This document shows positions 1-8,918 of a DNA stretch of 64,000 bases, in pieces. The stretch covers positions 2,180,292-2,244,291 of the forward strand of contig CP070695.1 in assembly GCA_020353515.1 (NCBI GenBank). Reading direction: 5' to 3'. Source of the DNA: Candidatus Heimdallarchaeota archaeon (GTDB taxonomy: Archaea > Asgardarchaeota > Heimdallarchaeia > Hodarchaeales > Hodarchaeaceae). The translations under genes were made by a program, and so were the position numbers. Each line of letters starts with the position of its first letter. Position 1 is the first letter of the stretch. A model generated the notes under the pieces. That model did no database searches and was not told the DNA's origin. It saw only the letters and a program-made list of their open reading frames with translations.

Positions 1-564
1 ATCGAAGGTTACTTCGTCTACTCCTTCTAAGAATGCATCTATAGCCCAAATTCGATCATTACTCCCTGTATTTGTAACTCCGATTTCCCCTTTTCCCTGT
101 AGAGTTTCAATAGGCTCATCGTTTTCACCTATTAGATTGTTATCCTGATCTATTCTATAAGTTAGTGTTTCCTTTAATTTTACATGTAATCCAGCTTGTT
201 TTACCTCATGTTCCTCAAGAGCTCGAAAGTCCTCCCTTGCTCTTCTTGCATCTTCCTCAGAAAAATCAGTTTCTGGAAGTGAAGCTCCCGAACTCCGGAT
301 TTTTATGGTAATATCTTTTGCTTTATTTCGTGCTCCTCGATCTTTATCATTTTCAGCGATCTTTTCAAGAACGGGAATTGCTTCTGGGTCATTTAATTTC
401 CCCAAAGATTCAATAGCTTCTTTTCGTACATCTTTTTCACTATCACCTTCAGCAACTTCGAGTAGTGCGCGAAGAGAAACTTTAGTACGAGTATTTCCCA
501 ATGCTTTTGCTGCTGCTACTCGTTTATTTTTGTCACTACTTTCTAAATTTTGAATTTCTGACAT
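1..564 (-). CDS. HEAT-repeat protein, 3' end cut by window edge
   Basis: Partial gene read on the minus strand: ATG at 562-564, 188 open codons and no stop before base 1. Residues 1-90 are helical repeats of HEAT or PBS-lyase type, with the pattern VAAAKALG..., LRALLEVAEG..., RKEAIESLGKLNDPEAIPVL. Such repeats normally form a protein-binding solenoid. After a charged linker, residues 115-188 turn beta-rich (KLKETLTYRI, GEIGVTNTGS, IWAIDAFLEG), suggesting a separate beta-sandwich domain that continues outside the window. An AT-rich TATA-like stretch lies about 30-45 bases upstream of the start. The repeat call is clear; the function is unknown. Confidence 0.75.
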   Translation of the reverse strand, partial: MSEIQNLESSDKNKRVAAAKALGNTRTKVSLRALLEVAEGDSEKDVRKEAIESLGKLNDPEAIPVLEKIAENDKDRGARNKAKDITIKIRSSGASLPETDFSEEDARRAREDFRALEEHEVKQAGLHVKLKETLTYRIDQDNNLIGENDEPIETLQGKGEIGVTNTGSNDRIWAIDAFLEGVDEVTFD

Positions 565-833
565 ATTACTCACTTTAGTCTTTTTTAAAACAAAAAGCTA
601 TATTATTACTAATACTGATTTTAGACCAATAATTATCATGTGAGAATTCTTAATGACAGATTAAAAATACTAACACTTAATGGAACCAAAATCCTTGATA
701 ATATAAGGTTAGAAAATCCAGTATTAAAACCATTTTTATCAGATAATTAATGAAATTAATTACCAATGAAAACGACAAAAAAAATCTTACTACAAATAAT
801 AAGAACCTTCAGATTGGTTTGGGTAAAGCAAAA

Positions 834-2120
834 TTATTTGAGTAGCTTCTTTGCTTGATCTTGCCACTTTACCAATCTTCTCCTTGAAACCCTGAGGTTT
901 CTTTCTAATTCTTCCAAATCAACTTCTACTAAGTCTTTCAAAGTCATTATTCCAACAGTATTTAATTGGTGAGCTGTTTTTGTACCAATTCCTGTGATTG
1001 ATGTAAGATTGACCTCTTCAAATGGAGGTCGACTTGGTGAAGATGGAATATCATATTCTTGTCCTGCAAAGATTGCAGCATTCTTCTTCCATTTGTTATA
1101 AGTCTTTTCACTTGTTGAATCCTTGAAAAGTGCAAAAGATGAATTTAATAAGTCTTGAACCGTTAAAATCCCTCGTTGGTTTAATTTTTGAGCAGTTTTA
1201 GTTCCTATCCCTTTGATACTAGTAACTCGTTGATATAAAGGATCTAATGCCTCTGGTTCTATGACCTCGGGGAAATCTACAGATTTACCAATGGACGCAA
1301 GAACTTTAATTAAGCGAGACATTGACATTCTTAATGTTTTTCGTAGAGTTTCCATGTCATCGAAGTTTAAAAGATCTGCTCTTGATGAGATTCCAAGTTT
1401 TGCTAGTCTTTCAATAGATTTTGGTCCAATCCCGCTAATAGAAAGTAGATCTTCTGGAATGGGAGTATATTCTTCGGGAGTAATAGAGCGTTCGACTTCC
1501 TTACTTATGAGAAACTTAGCATCTTCGAGCATATGAAGCAATTTAGTATCACTTACACGCATAACTTCAGCAAGAGATACACGATCAGGATAACCTAAGA
1601 ATTCCGAGATCGAGTAGACTTGGAGTTTTACCAATCGACTGGCATAAGTTTTACCAATCCCCTTTATAGCAGTAACAGCTGTTTCACTTGGGTAAATTAC
1701 CTCTTTAGTTTGAATATAAGGCTCTGGTATAATCTCTTCAGTAACTACTGGAGCTTCAATATATTCCTCAACAAGTTTCAATGGACCAGCAGCAAGCATT
1801 GGTGGTTCAATTCGTTCAATGTGTTCGACATAGAATTTCTGATCAAGTGAAAAGATATCAGTTTCTACCTGAATCCGCCATATACCATGGTGTTCATCAC
1901 GAATGGTACGTGGGATTGGCCAAGTCAATTCAATTCCTTGGTCTGATCCTTTTCCATACCTGTTTAATCGCGAATTATTACGTTTATCGAGAATTTGTAA
2001 ACGGTATTGATAGGGTATCTGGTCCCCAAATGTTACTTGGATATTTATCATCTCTCCAGGAACAACTGCAAAAACTTTATACATTGGATTCTTTGCTTTC
2101 CAGATGGAGATCGAAGACAT
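834..2120 (-). CDS. Helix-hairpin-helix repeat protein with N-terminal beta domain
   Basis: The protein has an N-terminal beta-rich domain (about residues 1-110) and then four helix-hairpin-helix units. Each unit starts with a GIG hairpin: GIGKTYASRL near 158, GIGPKSIERL near 234, GIGTKTAQKL near 308 and GIGTKTAHQL near 381 (numbered from an upstream TTG at 2132). Repeats of this sort (DUF4332-like, also in DNA polymerase and RNA polymerase alpha C-terminal folds) bind DNA backbone or act as protein adaptors. The ATG at 2120 is preferred to the TTG at 2132, which overlaps the upstream transporter. It is the last gene of a minus-strand run with the kinase and the transporter. Role unknown. Confidence 0.75.
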   Translation of the reverse strand: MSSISIWKAKNPMYKVFAVVPGEMINIQVTFGDQIPYQYRLQILDKRNNSRLNRYGKGSDQGIELTWPIPRTIRDEHHGIWRIQVETDIFSLDQKFYVEHIERIEPPMLAAGPLKLVEEYIEAPVVTEEIIPEPYIQTKEVIYPSETAVTAIKGIGKTYASRLVKLQVYSISEFLGYPDRVSLAEVMRVSDTKLLHMLEDAKFLISKEVERSITPEEYTPIPEDLLSISGIGPKSIERLAKLGISSRADLLNFDDMETLRKTLRMSMSRLIKVLASIGKSVDFPEVIEPEALDPLYQRVTSIKGIGTKTAQKLNQRGILTVQDLLNSSFALFKDSTSEKTYNKWKKNAAIFAGQEYDIPSSPSRPPFEEVNLTSITGIGTKTAHQLNTVGIMTLKDLVEVDLEELERNLRVSRRRLVKWQDQAKKLLK

Positions 2121-2122
2121 AA

Positions 2123-3457
2123 TTATACCCAATGTTCTGATTCATTCAAGCGATTTTCTTTCTTAATTGGATTTAATTTAATTCGAATCCAAATTAATAA
2201 ACCTATGAGTATTAGGACTCCTATAAATGTAACGCAAGTTGCAGCTAAGAATGCAACACGATATGCAATAATCTCTGATGCACCTGATAGTAGGAGAAAG
2301 TCAATGATCGGCCCAGCAATAAGAGTACCAGCTAATCCCCAGCTAAGAAAGAAAGACGCATTAAAAACACCAAATAATCTTCCGCGATCTTTTGCTGGAA
2401 TCAATCCAGAAGCAAATGCATAAGCTGACGCCATAATGACTACCTGAGAAGATCCTCTTAAAAAACTCGCGAGGAAGATGAAACTTAAATCTATTGAAGT
2501 AATAAACAATACTAGTGCGAATATTGCCATGAATGCACCTATTAAAATCGTGTTTCCATTTCCCAATCGATACCCGATTGTCCCTACCATCAGACCTAGT
2601 AGAATAATCGCGAGTGATTGGGTATTCATAATATAAGATAATAACTCACTAGACACTGCAAAACCTGGAGAGGGGAGAAATAAATACTGTGGTAGAATTG
2701 TAGCGATACTATTCCGACCAAAATTAATCAGTGTTATTGCTATGAGAAAAATGATGAAAATATGAGAAGAGGGGGTAATAACGTCTGTTGGTGATAACTT
2801 GTCTTCAATTTCAGTTTGATTCTCACATGATATCCCTCCTTCAGGGACAAATACCATTGGAAAAGCTGAAAGAAACATTATTAGTGCTGCTATAATAAAT
2901 AGGCTTCCTTCATAAAATCCCCAACCCTCATATTGAAGTTTTAATCCGTCATAAAGTAATCCACCAATCCACACACCTAAAATCCGACCAATCCCTCCTA
3001 TACTAGAGAGTCTCCCCTGTATAGTACTCCTTTCTTTATATGGAAATAAATCAGATATAAGAGCACTCCAACCGTTATTTGACATCGACCAAAAGATTTC
3101 AACGAGTGACAAACCAATAATGATTATCCATCCAGCAATTAATCGCTGATCCACCAATCGATGAGTAAAGAACACAATCAGTGTACCAATTCCTGCAAGA
3201 AGTTCTCCCACGATAACAAAAGTACGACGTAACTGGAGTTTATCAGATAATACTCCCCATAAAAAAGTTTGAGAACAAACATTGAGAATCATTGGGATAG
3301 TAGCAAACAGTGTCGTTTCAGTTACGCTCATCCCAAGGAAATACCTAAGGTATATCGATAAATAGGTATAAAAAAGACCCCGACGAAACATTGCCAATAC
3401 TTGAAATGAAGATAACCCTAATTGAATCCGAATTGAGATAGCACTGGTTGAGTACAA
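2123..3457 (-). CDS. Major facilitator superfamily transporter
   Basis: About 12 hydrophobic helices across 444 residues, with the MFS loop between helices 2 and 3 (GVLSDKLQLRRTFV, matching the GxLaDrxGrR motif) and a second such loop in the C-terminal half (MVGTIGYRLGNG). The substrate cannot be read from sequence. The gene starts with TTG five bases after the stop of the dNMP kinase gene and nearly touches the helix-hairpin-helix gene, so the three are probably one transcript. Membrane transport is well supported; drug or metabolite efflux is only a guess. Confidence 0.85.
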   Translation of the reverse strand: MYSTSAISIRIQLGLSSFQVLAMFRRGLFYTYLSIYLRYFLGMSVTETTLFATIPMILNVCSQTFLWGVLSDKLQLRRTFVIVGELLAGIGTLIVFFTHRLVDQRLIAGWIIIIGLSLVEIFWSMSNNGWSALISDLFPYKERSTIQGRLSSIGGIGRILGVWIGGLLYDGLKLQYEGWGFYEGSLFIIAALIMFLSAFPMVFVPEGGISCENQTEIEDKLSPTDVITPSSHIFIIFLIAITLINFGRNSIATILPQYLFLPSPGFAVSSELLSYIMNTQSLAIILLGLMVGTIGYRLGNGNTILIGAFMAIFALVLFITSIDLSFIFLASFLRGSSQVVIMASAYAFASGLIPAKDRGRLFGVFNASFFLSWGLAGTLIAGPIIDFLLLSGASEIIAYRVAFLAATCVTFIGVLILIGLLIWIRIKLNPIKKENRLNESEHWV

Positions 3458-3462
3458 ATTTA

Positions 3463-4086
3463 TTACCCTTTTATAGAATCAGAATCTAGTTGGATCAAAA
3501 TATTTCGAATTTGAATCCATACTTGAGAAGGGGAGACATCCCCATCAATTATAACCCATTTCTTCTTTTGTGTGACTGATCGCATCTTGTGTCTCATTTT
3601 TCTCAATCGAGCTAAACTCTCAAACATTTCTTGTTTCTCACCACGTTCTAAGATTCTATCCCGAGCAATTTCAGGTGTGACATCGAGAAAAAAGAAATAT
3701 AGACTTATTGGGAGAAAACTTGAGAAAAAGTTATAACCAAAAAACACAAGAGATCTCGGAAGATAACACACACCTAATAGGTAACGAGAAAATATAATAA
3801 CCTCATTCTCGTTGTGACGATAATACTTCACCAAACTTCGAATGACATCAATAGCATAAAAAAATGCCGCTTTCAGGTGTCCTTTCTTCCCACCTTCTTC
3901 TAAAGATTTTTTTGTAATCCAGCCAAATGGATTATCTGTCGAGGGATGACTTCTTACGCGAACGTTCCATCCTTTATTGCGATAATAGCGGGCTACTTGT
4001 CTCGCTTGAGTATCCTTCCCACAACCATCACCTCCATCTATAACAATAAATAGCGGATTGGTCTTTGATTTTTTGTTACTACCCAT
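3463..4086 (-). CDS. Thymidylate kinase-like dNMP kinase
   Basis: A P-loop kinase of 207 residues, the usual length for thymidylate kinase. The Walker A loop is GGDGCGKDT (residues 18-26), close to the family's EGxDGxGKTT but with Asp after the Lys. The DR(Y/H) motif that contacts dTMP appears as SRY, and a lid-like segment RGEKQEMFE follows near residue 150. It would phosphorylate a nucleoside monophosphate using ATP. The changes around the base pocket leave open a different substrate from dTMP. First gene of the run with the MFS and HhH genes. Confidence 0.75.
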   Translation of the reverse strand: MGSNKKSKTNPLFIVIDGGDGCGKDTQARQVARYYRNKGWNVRVRSHPSTDNPFGWITKKSLEEGGKKGHLKAAFFYAIDVIRSLVKYYRHNENEVIIFSRYLLGVCYLPRSLVFFGYNFFSSFLPISLYFFFLDVTPEIARDRILERGEKQEMFESLARLRKMRHKMRSVTQKKKWVIIDGDVSPSQVWIQIRNILIQLDSDSIKG

Positions 4087-4421
4087 GAAACTTCAATGAG
4101 GTTATCAAAATCAGCATTTTTTGAATATTTCTTCGTGATGATGATTTTTATCAAAAGATAATAACAGAATGGATGGAGGATAGAATGCTTAGAAGAAAAA
4201 ATAGCCAGTAAATGAGTGAATTTTCCAATCTAATTTCTTAAAATAAGAAGAATTTGAAAATCACTTTTCTGAAATGTTTATCAGTATAATAAAAACTTTG
4301 AATTCTTGATTCAATCCCAAAACTATTTGAAGGTTTTCCCGTGAGCTTGAACAAAGAGATCTAGCGGTCATGTATAATAATTAATGAACAACAAACAATC
4401 ACAAATAATGAGGCAAGTTAA
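4087..4421. other. Divergent intergenic region upstream of aIF1A
   Basis: 335 bases between the divergent kinase and aIF1A genes. It is AT-rich with no open frame of note and no tRNA-like fold that I can see. It should contain promoters for both directions. The clearest is a TATA-like box near 4371-4382. Confidence 0.5.
4371..4382 (+). promoter_or_regulatory. Probable TATA box of the aIF1A gene
   Basis: TGTATAATAATT lies about 40-50 bases before the GTG start at 4422. Transcription would begin near 4400, leaving room for the GAGG ribosome-binding motif at 4410-4413, nine bases before the GTG. Inferred from position and composition only. Confidence 0.4.
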
Positions 4422-4781
4422 GTGGTACGAAAAGGAAAGGGAAAACCACAACCAGGAACAGAAATCGTCAGACGAACCCGATATCCTGCAGGGAATGAAG
4501 TCATTGGTGTTGTCATTCGAAATTTAGGCGCACGAAGAATGGAAGTTCTTTGCACTGATCAGGTGAAACGAACAGCCCGAATTCCTGGACGATTTAGGCG
4601 AGGGTATAGAATTAGTGTAAATGATGTGGTTTTAGTTGAACCATGGGCAGACTTGAAGGGTGATAAAGCAGACATAACTTATCGTTATCGAAAGAATGAA
4701 ATTCGTCCCCTTGCTAGAAGATACTCAAAAGAACTTAAATCTTTAGATATAGAAATCCCCAAGACAGAACCATATTCTTAA
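4422..4781 (+). CDS. eif1A: Translation initiation factor aIF1A
   Basis: A 119-residue protein matching archaeal/eukaryotic IF1A in length and layout: a basic N-terminus (VRKGKGKPQ), an S1-like OB fold (residues 20-95) with GVVIRNLGARRMEVLC and the conserved RIPGRFRRGYRISVNDVVLV strand, then WADLKGDKADITYRY and a short C-terminal tail. It binds the A site of the small ribosomal subunit and helps start-site selection. The GTG start at 4422 gives the conserved N-terminus, with GAGG nine bases upstream. A T-rich stretch follows the stop. Confidence 0.95.
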   Translation: MVRKGKGKPQPGTEIVRRTRYPAGNEVIGVVIRNLGARRMEVLCTDQVKRTARIPGRFRRGYRISVNDVVLVEPWADLKGDKADITYRYRKNEIRPLARRYSKELKSLDIEIPKTEPYS

Positions 4782-4830
4782 CAATCCTTTTCATTTTTTT
4801 AGTGTTGGGAGGCACACTTGGAGGAAAATA

Positions 4831-5589
4831 ATGAATCATATCAAAATTATTGCTCATAGAGGTTATCTAGTTAATGGTGAACCAGAGAACTCTATCCCTG
4901 CTTTTCAGACCGCAATCCATCATGGTGCTGATGGGTTTGAGTTTGATGTTCACTTAACATCTGATAATAGATTAATTTGCTTCCACGATGACACTCTCGA
5001 GAAACTAGGTCGTCCTGAATCGATTGAAAACCTTTCCTTAAATGAAGTTACCTCAATTGAGCTCTCTGAAGGAATTACAATCCCCTCACTCGAAGAAGTC
5101 TTTGAAACGTTTGGTAATAAGGCCTATCTAAATTTAGAGATGAAAAATCAAAAAGAAGGAGCTAAAAACTTAGTAGAAGTTATTAATCAATATGATCTGA
5201 AGCGGGAGAGTATAATTATTTCCTCATTTCATCATTCTCCCTTAAAAAAGATAAAAACTTTCGATCCAACCATTCAAACAGGTCTATTATGTCATTCAGC
5301 AAAGGATAAATTAAAAATCGCAGAAAAATTAAACTGCAACGCTTTACACCCTTTTTATGGTAGTATTCCAGATGAATGGATCAAGGTTTCTTCTTGGTTA
5401 ACCTCCAAGATTCACAAATATTATGCTCATAAGAGCTTTAAGGTAGCAAAAAAAATAGGAATCTTAATTAATCCATATGGAGTTAATGAGGAGAGTTTTA
5501 TTAGATCTACAATTCAGATGAAAGTTAACGCTATAATTACAGACGAAGTAGAACGAGCTTTTAAGTTGCGGAATCAGTTCTCTAAGTGA
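4831..5589 (+). CDS. Glycerophosphodiester phosphodiesterase
   Basis: 252 residues with the full GDPD signature on a TIM barrel: AHRG near residues 8-11, PENS near 18-21, FEFDVH around 37-42, FHDDTL near 51, and NLEMKN further on. The two His and the acidic residues form the metal and catalytic site that splits glycerophosphodiesters to sn-glycerol-3-phosphate and an alcohol. No signal peptide, so it is cytoplasmic, possibly recycling archaeal lipid head groups. An SD-like GGAGG lies 5-10 bases before the ATG. It sits 49 bases after aIF1A on the same strand. Confidence 0.9.
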   Translation: MNHIKIIAHRGYLVNGEPENSIPAFQTAIHHGADGFEFDVHLTSDNRLICFHDDTLEKLGRPESIENLSLNEVTSIELSEGITIPSLEEVFETFGNKAYLNLEMKNQKEGAKNLVEVINQYDLKRESIIISSFHHSPLKKIKTFDPTIQTGLLCHSAKDKLKIAEKLNCNALHPFYGSIPDEWIKVSSWLTSKIHKYYAHKSFKVAKKIGILINPYGVNEESFIRSTIQMKVNAIITDEVERAFKLRNQFSK

Positions 5590-5671
5590 ATAAAAAAAGA
5601 TAATCCATTTTTAGGGTTATTTTATTGGGGAGGAAGAAAGGGTAATTGAGAACGATTTTGAGGGTTGACTT

Positions 5672-6748
5672 GTGACTTTGTTAATAACTGGTGGAACGGG
5701 GTTAGTAGGGCAAATATTGGTTCATTATTTAATGGAAAAAACAGCTTATGCTGAAAAACCTCATACAATACGATTATTATTTAGAAAAAGAAACGGAAAT
5801 CCTCATAGGCGGCGCTTTATAAGTTGGTGTGAGAAGAAAGGTATGGATCTTGTGTATGGTGATCTGAGAAAAGATGAAGATGTAATGAGATTTACTAAAG
5901 TATCTGATCCTCAATCATCAGTATTAATTCATTCAGGAGCGATATTTAATCTTTGGCAGCCTTTCTACCTCTTATATGATGTGAATGTGAATGGAACTAA
6001 GAGAATTCTCAAAGCTTTTCATCGAAATAGGATTAGTAAGCTGATTCACATTTCATCAGTTGCCGTATATGGTACTCTGACTGGAACAAATGGGACAGGT
6101 ATAACTGAGGACCAACCCCTTGACCTTAAGATGGAAAAAGGTTATGAGCTCACAAAGGCGCTAGGAGAACAACTTGTACAAGATTACCAACAAGATCATC
6201 CAGAGAAACGGGTTACGATCTTACGTCCTTCTGGAATTGTTGGAGGCACTGGAACAACGTTAGATGTTTTTTCGAGAATGTTTTTTGGTCGTTTTGTTTC
6301 CCTTCCAAGAGGTGGATTAGATAAAATCAGTCTAGTAGATGTTGAGGATGTTGCACGTGCGATCTATTATTTCTCAGATTTTGATAAGGGAAATGGGGAA
6401 GCTTTTAACCTAGTAAGTTTCGTATCAACGCTTCGTGAGGTTGTAGAAAAATTAGGTTGGGCTTTGCAGAGGGGAAAGATTTCTATTATCCCGATACCAC
6501 TATTTATTTTCAAACCACTTTATCACCTTGCTCGAGGTATCCGAAAAATAAAGCCAGCTGAAGAAAAATCATTACTACTCCCAATTCTGTTCAATAAACT
6601 TGGGAAAGATATCTGGATTGATAACAGGAAGGCTAATTCAAGGGGTTTTCATGCAAAAATCGATCTTCATGAATCAATGAAAAAATTTAGCACATTTTTG
6701 GCACAAAATCCATGGTATGTTCAACAAAAATACGGAGTTACCTTATGA
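5672..6748 (+). CDS. NAD-dependent epimerase/dehydratase (extended SDR)
   Basis: Extended short-chain dehydrogenase/reductase of 358 residues. The N-terminal Rossmann motif GGTGLVGQ is at residues 7-14, the acidic loop VYGDLRKDED near 67, and the catalytic pair YELTK (YxxxK) near residue 155 after HISSVAVYG. The pattern with VNVNGTKRIL resembles the 3-beta-hydroxysteroid dehydrogenase/dihydroflavonol reductase branch. The substrate may be a sugar nucleotide or a lipid; the sequence does not decide. GTG start, 82 bases after the GDPD gene. Confidence 0.85.
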   Translation: MTLLITGGTGLVGQILVHYLMEKTAYAEKPHTIRLLFRKRNGNPHRRRFISWCEKKGMDLVYGDLRKDEDVMRFTKVSDPQSSVLIHSGAIFNLWQPFYLLYDVNVNGTKRILKAFHRNRISKLIHISSVAVYGTLTGTNGTGITEDQPLDLKMEKGYELTKALGEQLVQDYQQDHPEKRVTILRPSGIVGGTGTTLDVFSRMFFGRFVSLPRGGLDKISLVDVEDVARAIYYFSDFDKGNGEAFNLVSFVSTLREVVEKLGWALQRGKISIIPIPLFIFKPLYHLARGIRKIKPAEEKSLLLPILFNKLGKDIWIDNRKANSRGFHAKIDLHESMKKFSTFLAQNPWYVQQKYGVTL

Positions 6749-6810
6749 TTAGCTTAAAAGGTAGTAAATGACCTTAGAAGATTCAGGACTATGATATTAG
6801 TGATGAAAGT

Positions 6811-6820
6811 TTTATATAAG
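6811..6820 (+). promoter_or_regulatory. TATA box, likely leaderless transcript
   Basis: TTTATATAAG is a textbook archaeal TATA box centred about 29 bases before the ATG at 6844. Archaeal transcription starts roughly 25 bases downstream of the box, so the message for the DUF72 gene probably has little or no leader. No Shine-Dalgarno motif lies before that ATG, which fits. Confidence 0.55.
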
Positions 6821-6843
6821 ATCATAATTCAAACCTTTTAGAA

Positions 6844-7671
6844 ATGATTCACCTAGGCTGTGCTGGCTGGAGCTACCAACATTGGAGAGGTACATTCTAT
6901 CCTCGGAATGTAGAAAACGAACTTACATTTTATAGCAATTATTCACTTTTAAATGAAATTAATACAACTTTTTATCGAATTCCTTCCGAATCAATGATTA
7001 ATAGATGGTATCATTCAACTCCAGATGATTTCATCTTCAGTGCTAAACTCACCCGTGAGGTTACTCATGTTTCACGCCCAAGTCTTAAAACAGATAAAAT
7101 TTCAATGTTCTTCTTACGTATGCAGGGACTTGAGGAAAAATTACAATCGATCTTGATCCAATTCCCTCCAAGATTTCGAAACACGAAAGAAACATACACT
7201 TTTTTATGTCAAATCCTTGAAAAGTGCTCAAACCTTTTTTCTGGACAATTAGTACTAGAGATCAGGAATAAGTCTTGGTTCACTCCTGAGGTGAAGGATC
7301 TATTAAATGATATGTCAATCACTCTAGCTGAGACAACTACGCTTAATATTCCAGAAGAATATCAGAATGAGAATGTTCCTTTGTACTATATTCGTTTATT
7401 GGGTGACAGGAAGTTAATTCCAGATGAAAAACTAGGCGAATTCTTCTTGGATAAAAACAAAGAGAGAAAAGATTGGGCATGGAAGCTTGTAGAACTGAGT
7501 AAAAGATATGATACAATATTTGTGCTTATTAACAACAGATTTTCTGGTTATGCAATCAATGATGCTATCTCTTTACGAAAAATTCTAACAAGAGAGAATA
7601 TTTCAACCCAAGGCTTTGAAAAGGATGATAAATACATCAAAAGACAAATGAGTCTAAGAGAATTCTTTTAA
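6844..7671 (+). CDS. DUF72 family protein
   Basis: 275 residues of the DUF72 (YecE-like) family, a TIM-barrel fold. Diagnostic features are the N-terminal GCAGWSYQHWRGTFYP, then TEINxxFYR-like EINTTFYRIP near 40, FSAKLTREVTH near 68 and the QFPPRF strand near 107. The biochemical role of the family is not established; a link to nucleic acid or Fe-S metabolism has been suggested but is unproven. It stands alone behind its own TATA box. Confidence 0.9.
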   Translation: MIHLGCAGWSYQHWRGTFYPRNVENELTFYSNYSLLNEINTTFYRIPSESMINRWYHSTPDDFIFSAKLTREVTHVSRPSLKTDKISMFFLRMQGLEEKLQSILIQFPPRFRNTKETYTFLCQILEKCSNLFSGQLVLEIRNKSWFTPEVKDLLNDMSITLAETTTLNIPEEYQNENVPLYYIRLLGDRKLIPDEKLGEFFLDKNKERKDWAWKLVELSKRYDTIFVLINNRFSGYAINDAISLRKILTRENISTQGFEKDDKYIKRQMSLREFF

Positions 7672-7810
7672 TATTGAGAGGATCATCCATAAAGGCATTG
7701 AGAAAGTCTCTTGATGTTTTCGCGCAAATGAAGATGTTATCTTTCTTATAATCACTCTTTTCCTTAATTCATGTCTTCTATTAATTTGAGTACACTGCGT
7801 ATCACACTAA

Positions 7811-7820
7811 TTTTTAAATA
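7811..7820 (+). promoter_or_regulatory. TATA-like box for the small zinc-ribbon gene
   Basis: TTTTTAAATA lies about 40 bases upstream of the ATG at 7857. A start of transcription near 7840 would exclude the in-frame ATG at 7824, which helps to choose the shorter protein. Position-based inference. Confidence 0.4.
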
Positions 7821-7856
7821 ATAATGGCTCTATATTCAAAAACGGAGCTATTAGTA

Positions 7857-7997
7857 ATGCAATCAAAGAGCCAGATGCAATTTCAAACTCATTGTCTTCA
7901 CCAATTAGTTCGTAGCTCACTCCCAGAAGAGAAGTCAAAAGAAATTTATCGATGTCTGCGATGTGGTTGCGCTTTCACTATTCAAAAAGTCTCCTAA
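7857..7997 (+). CDS. Small zinc-ribbon-like protein, 46 residues
   Basis: A very short frame between two larger genes, ATG at 7857 and TAA at 7995-7997. The 46-residue product has a cysteine/histidine pattern THCLHQL ... YRCLRCGCAF, with a basic helix (VRSSLPEEKSKEI) between. This would suit one zinc site of ribbon type, CxH...CxxC. An in-frame ATG at 7824 would add 11 residues but lies too close to the TATA-like box at 7811. No family is recognised. It could be a small nucleic-acid or protein-binding factor; the call rests on the Cys pattern and the promoter. Confidence 0.5.
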   Translation: MQSKSQMQFQTHCLHQLVRSSLPEEKSKEIYRCLRCGCAFTIQKVS

Positions 7998-8054
7998 ACC
8001 TATCTTTAGTCTGTTGGGGGAATTTGAAGAGATTTTTCCTCAATTGAACTGTGT

Positions 8055-8918
8055 TTATGTAACATCTACTAATGAATCAATATGTGTAATTGAACCGTGC
8101 AAATTTTCCACTCCAGCGATAGTAAGGGTAATTGCATTTTGAGGACAAGTCATAACACATCGTCCACACCCTCTACAAGAATCACCAATTACTGCTCGTT
8201 CATCTACAACTTTTATTGCATGAACAAAACAAACATCAACACATGTTCTGCATCCTATGCATTCCTCACCAACTGAAACAGTTACACCTGGCATTTTTGA
8301 AACCTTTCCTGCTATCTTCTTTGATACATGAGGTAGAATTCGCCACAAACAACAACAAGGACAACAATTACATATAGTGAGAAGTTTATTTCCAGGGCCA
8401 ATTTTCAGCCAAAAAGTATCAAGTTTATTTCTACCAACTAGATGTACTAATCCCGCTTCTCGACACTTCTGTACATGGAGTAATGCCTCTTCTTTTGTCA
8501 CCCTCTTCCCTAAATTTGGATCTATTTGGATTGCTGCTTCACCAAGAAATAAGCAACCGAGATCTATTGGATATTCCTTGCAGGAAGAAGCTGAACGACA
8601 TATACACCAATCCATAATCCAGTGATAATTTGCTTCTTTAATGAAATGTTCAATTACCATTGATGGAATAATTGTTTCACTGTGATGTATTTCTTGATCT
8701 ATTTTGATAATGCTTGCTTCATCCTTGGGTATGTATATGATCTCATCTTCATGGAATAGCATATAATCCATTATTCTACCAAGAAGAGGGATTCTTGTAA
8801 TCCTTGCGAAAATGGATCTCAGGGGGAATCCTTTTTTCAGTAACCAGACGAATAACCTAGATCTAGGCATATGATTAATCAGTCCTTGAAAATCAATTAA
8901 CTTAAGTATCTCTTCCAA
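8055..8918 (-). CDS. Iron-sulfur protein with two 4Fe-4S ferredoxin motifs
   Basis: 287 residues. The C-terminal part carries two ferredoxin motifs, CIGCRTCVDVC and CRGCGRCVMTC, each followed by a downstream Pro/Ala-type turn, for two [4Fe-4S] clusters. Upstream there are two further Cys-rich stretches, DWCICRSASSC near residue 95 and CNCCPCCCLW near 183, which could bind extra metal. This layout occurs in soluble archaeal electron-transfer proteins of unknown partner. TTG start overlaps the end of the Nudix gene by 17 bases, so the two are probably co-transcribed. Confidence 0.85.
   Translation of the reverse strand: MEEILKLIDFQGLINHMPRSRLFVWLLKKGFPLRSIFARITRIPLLGRIMDYMLFHEDEIIYIPKDEASIIKIDQEIHHSETIIPSMVIEHFIKEANYHWIMDWCICRSASSCKEYPIDLGCLFLGEAAIQIDPNLGKRVTKEEALLHVQKCREAGLVHLVGRNKLDTFWLKIGPGNKLLTICNCCPCCCLWRILPHVSKKIAGKVSKMPGVTVSVGEECIGCRTCVDVCFVHAIKVVDERAVIGDSCRGCGRCVMTCPQNAITLTIAGVENLHGSITHIDSLVDVT

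Noticed and set aside
1261..1536. Plus-strand frame antisense to the helix-hairpin-helix gene
   Set aside because: Its codons mirror the real gene and no domain or ribosome-binding site supports it.
4408..4527. ATG at 4408 as start of a gene overlapping aIF1A
   Set aside because: It is in another frame and stops after a short, motif-free stretch; the GTG at 4422 gives the full conserved aIF1A.
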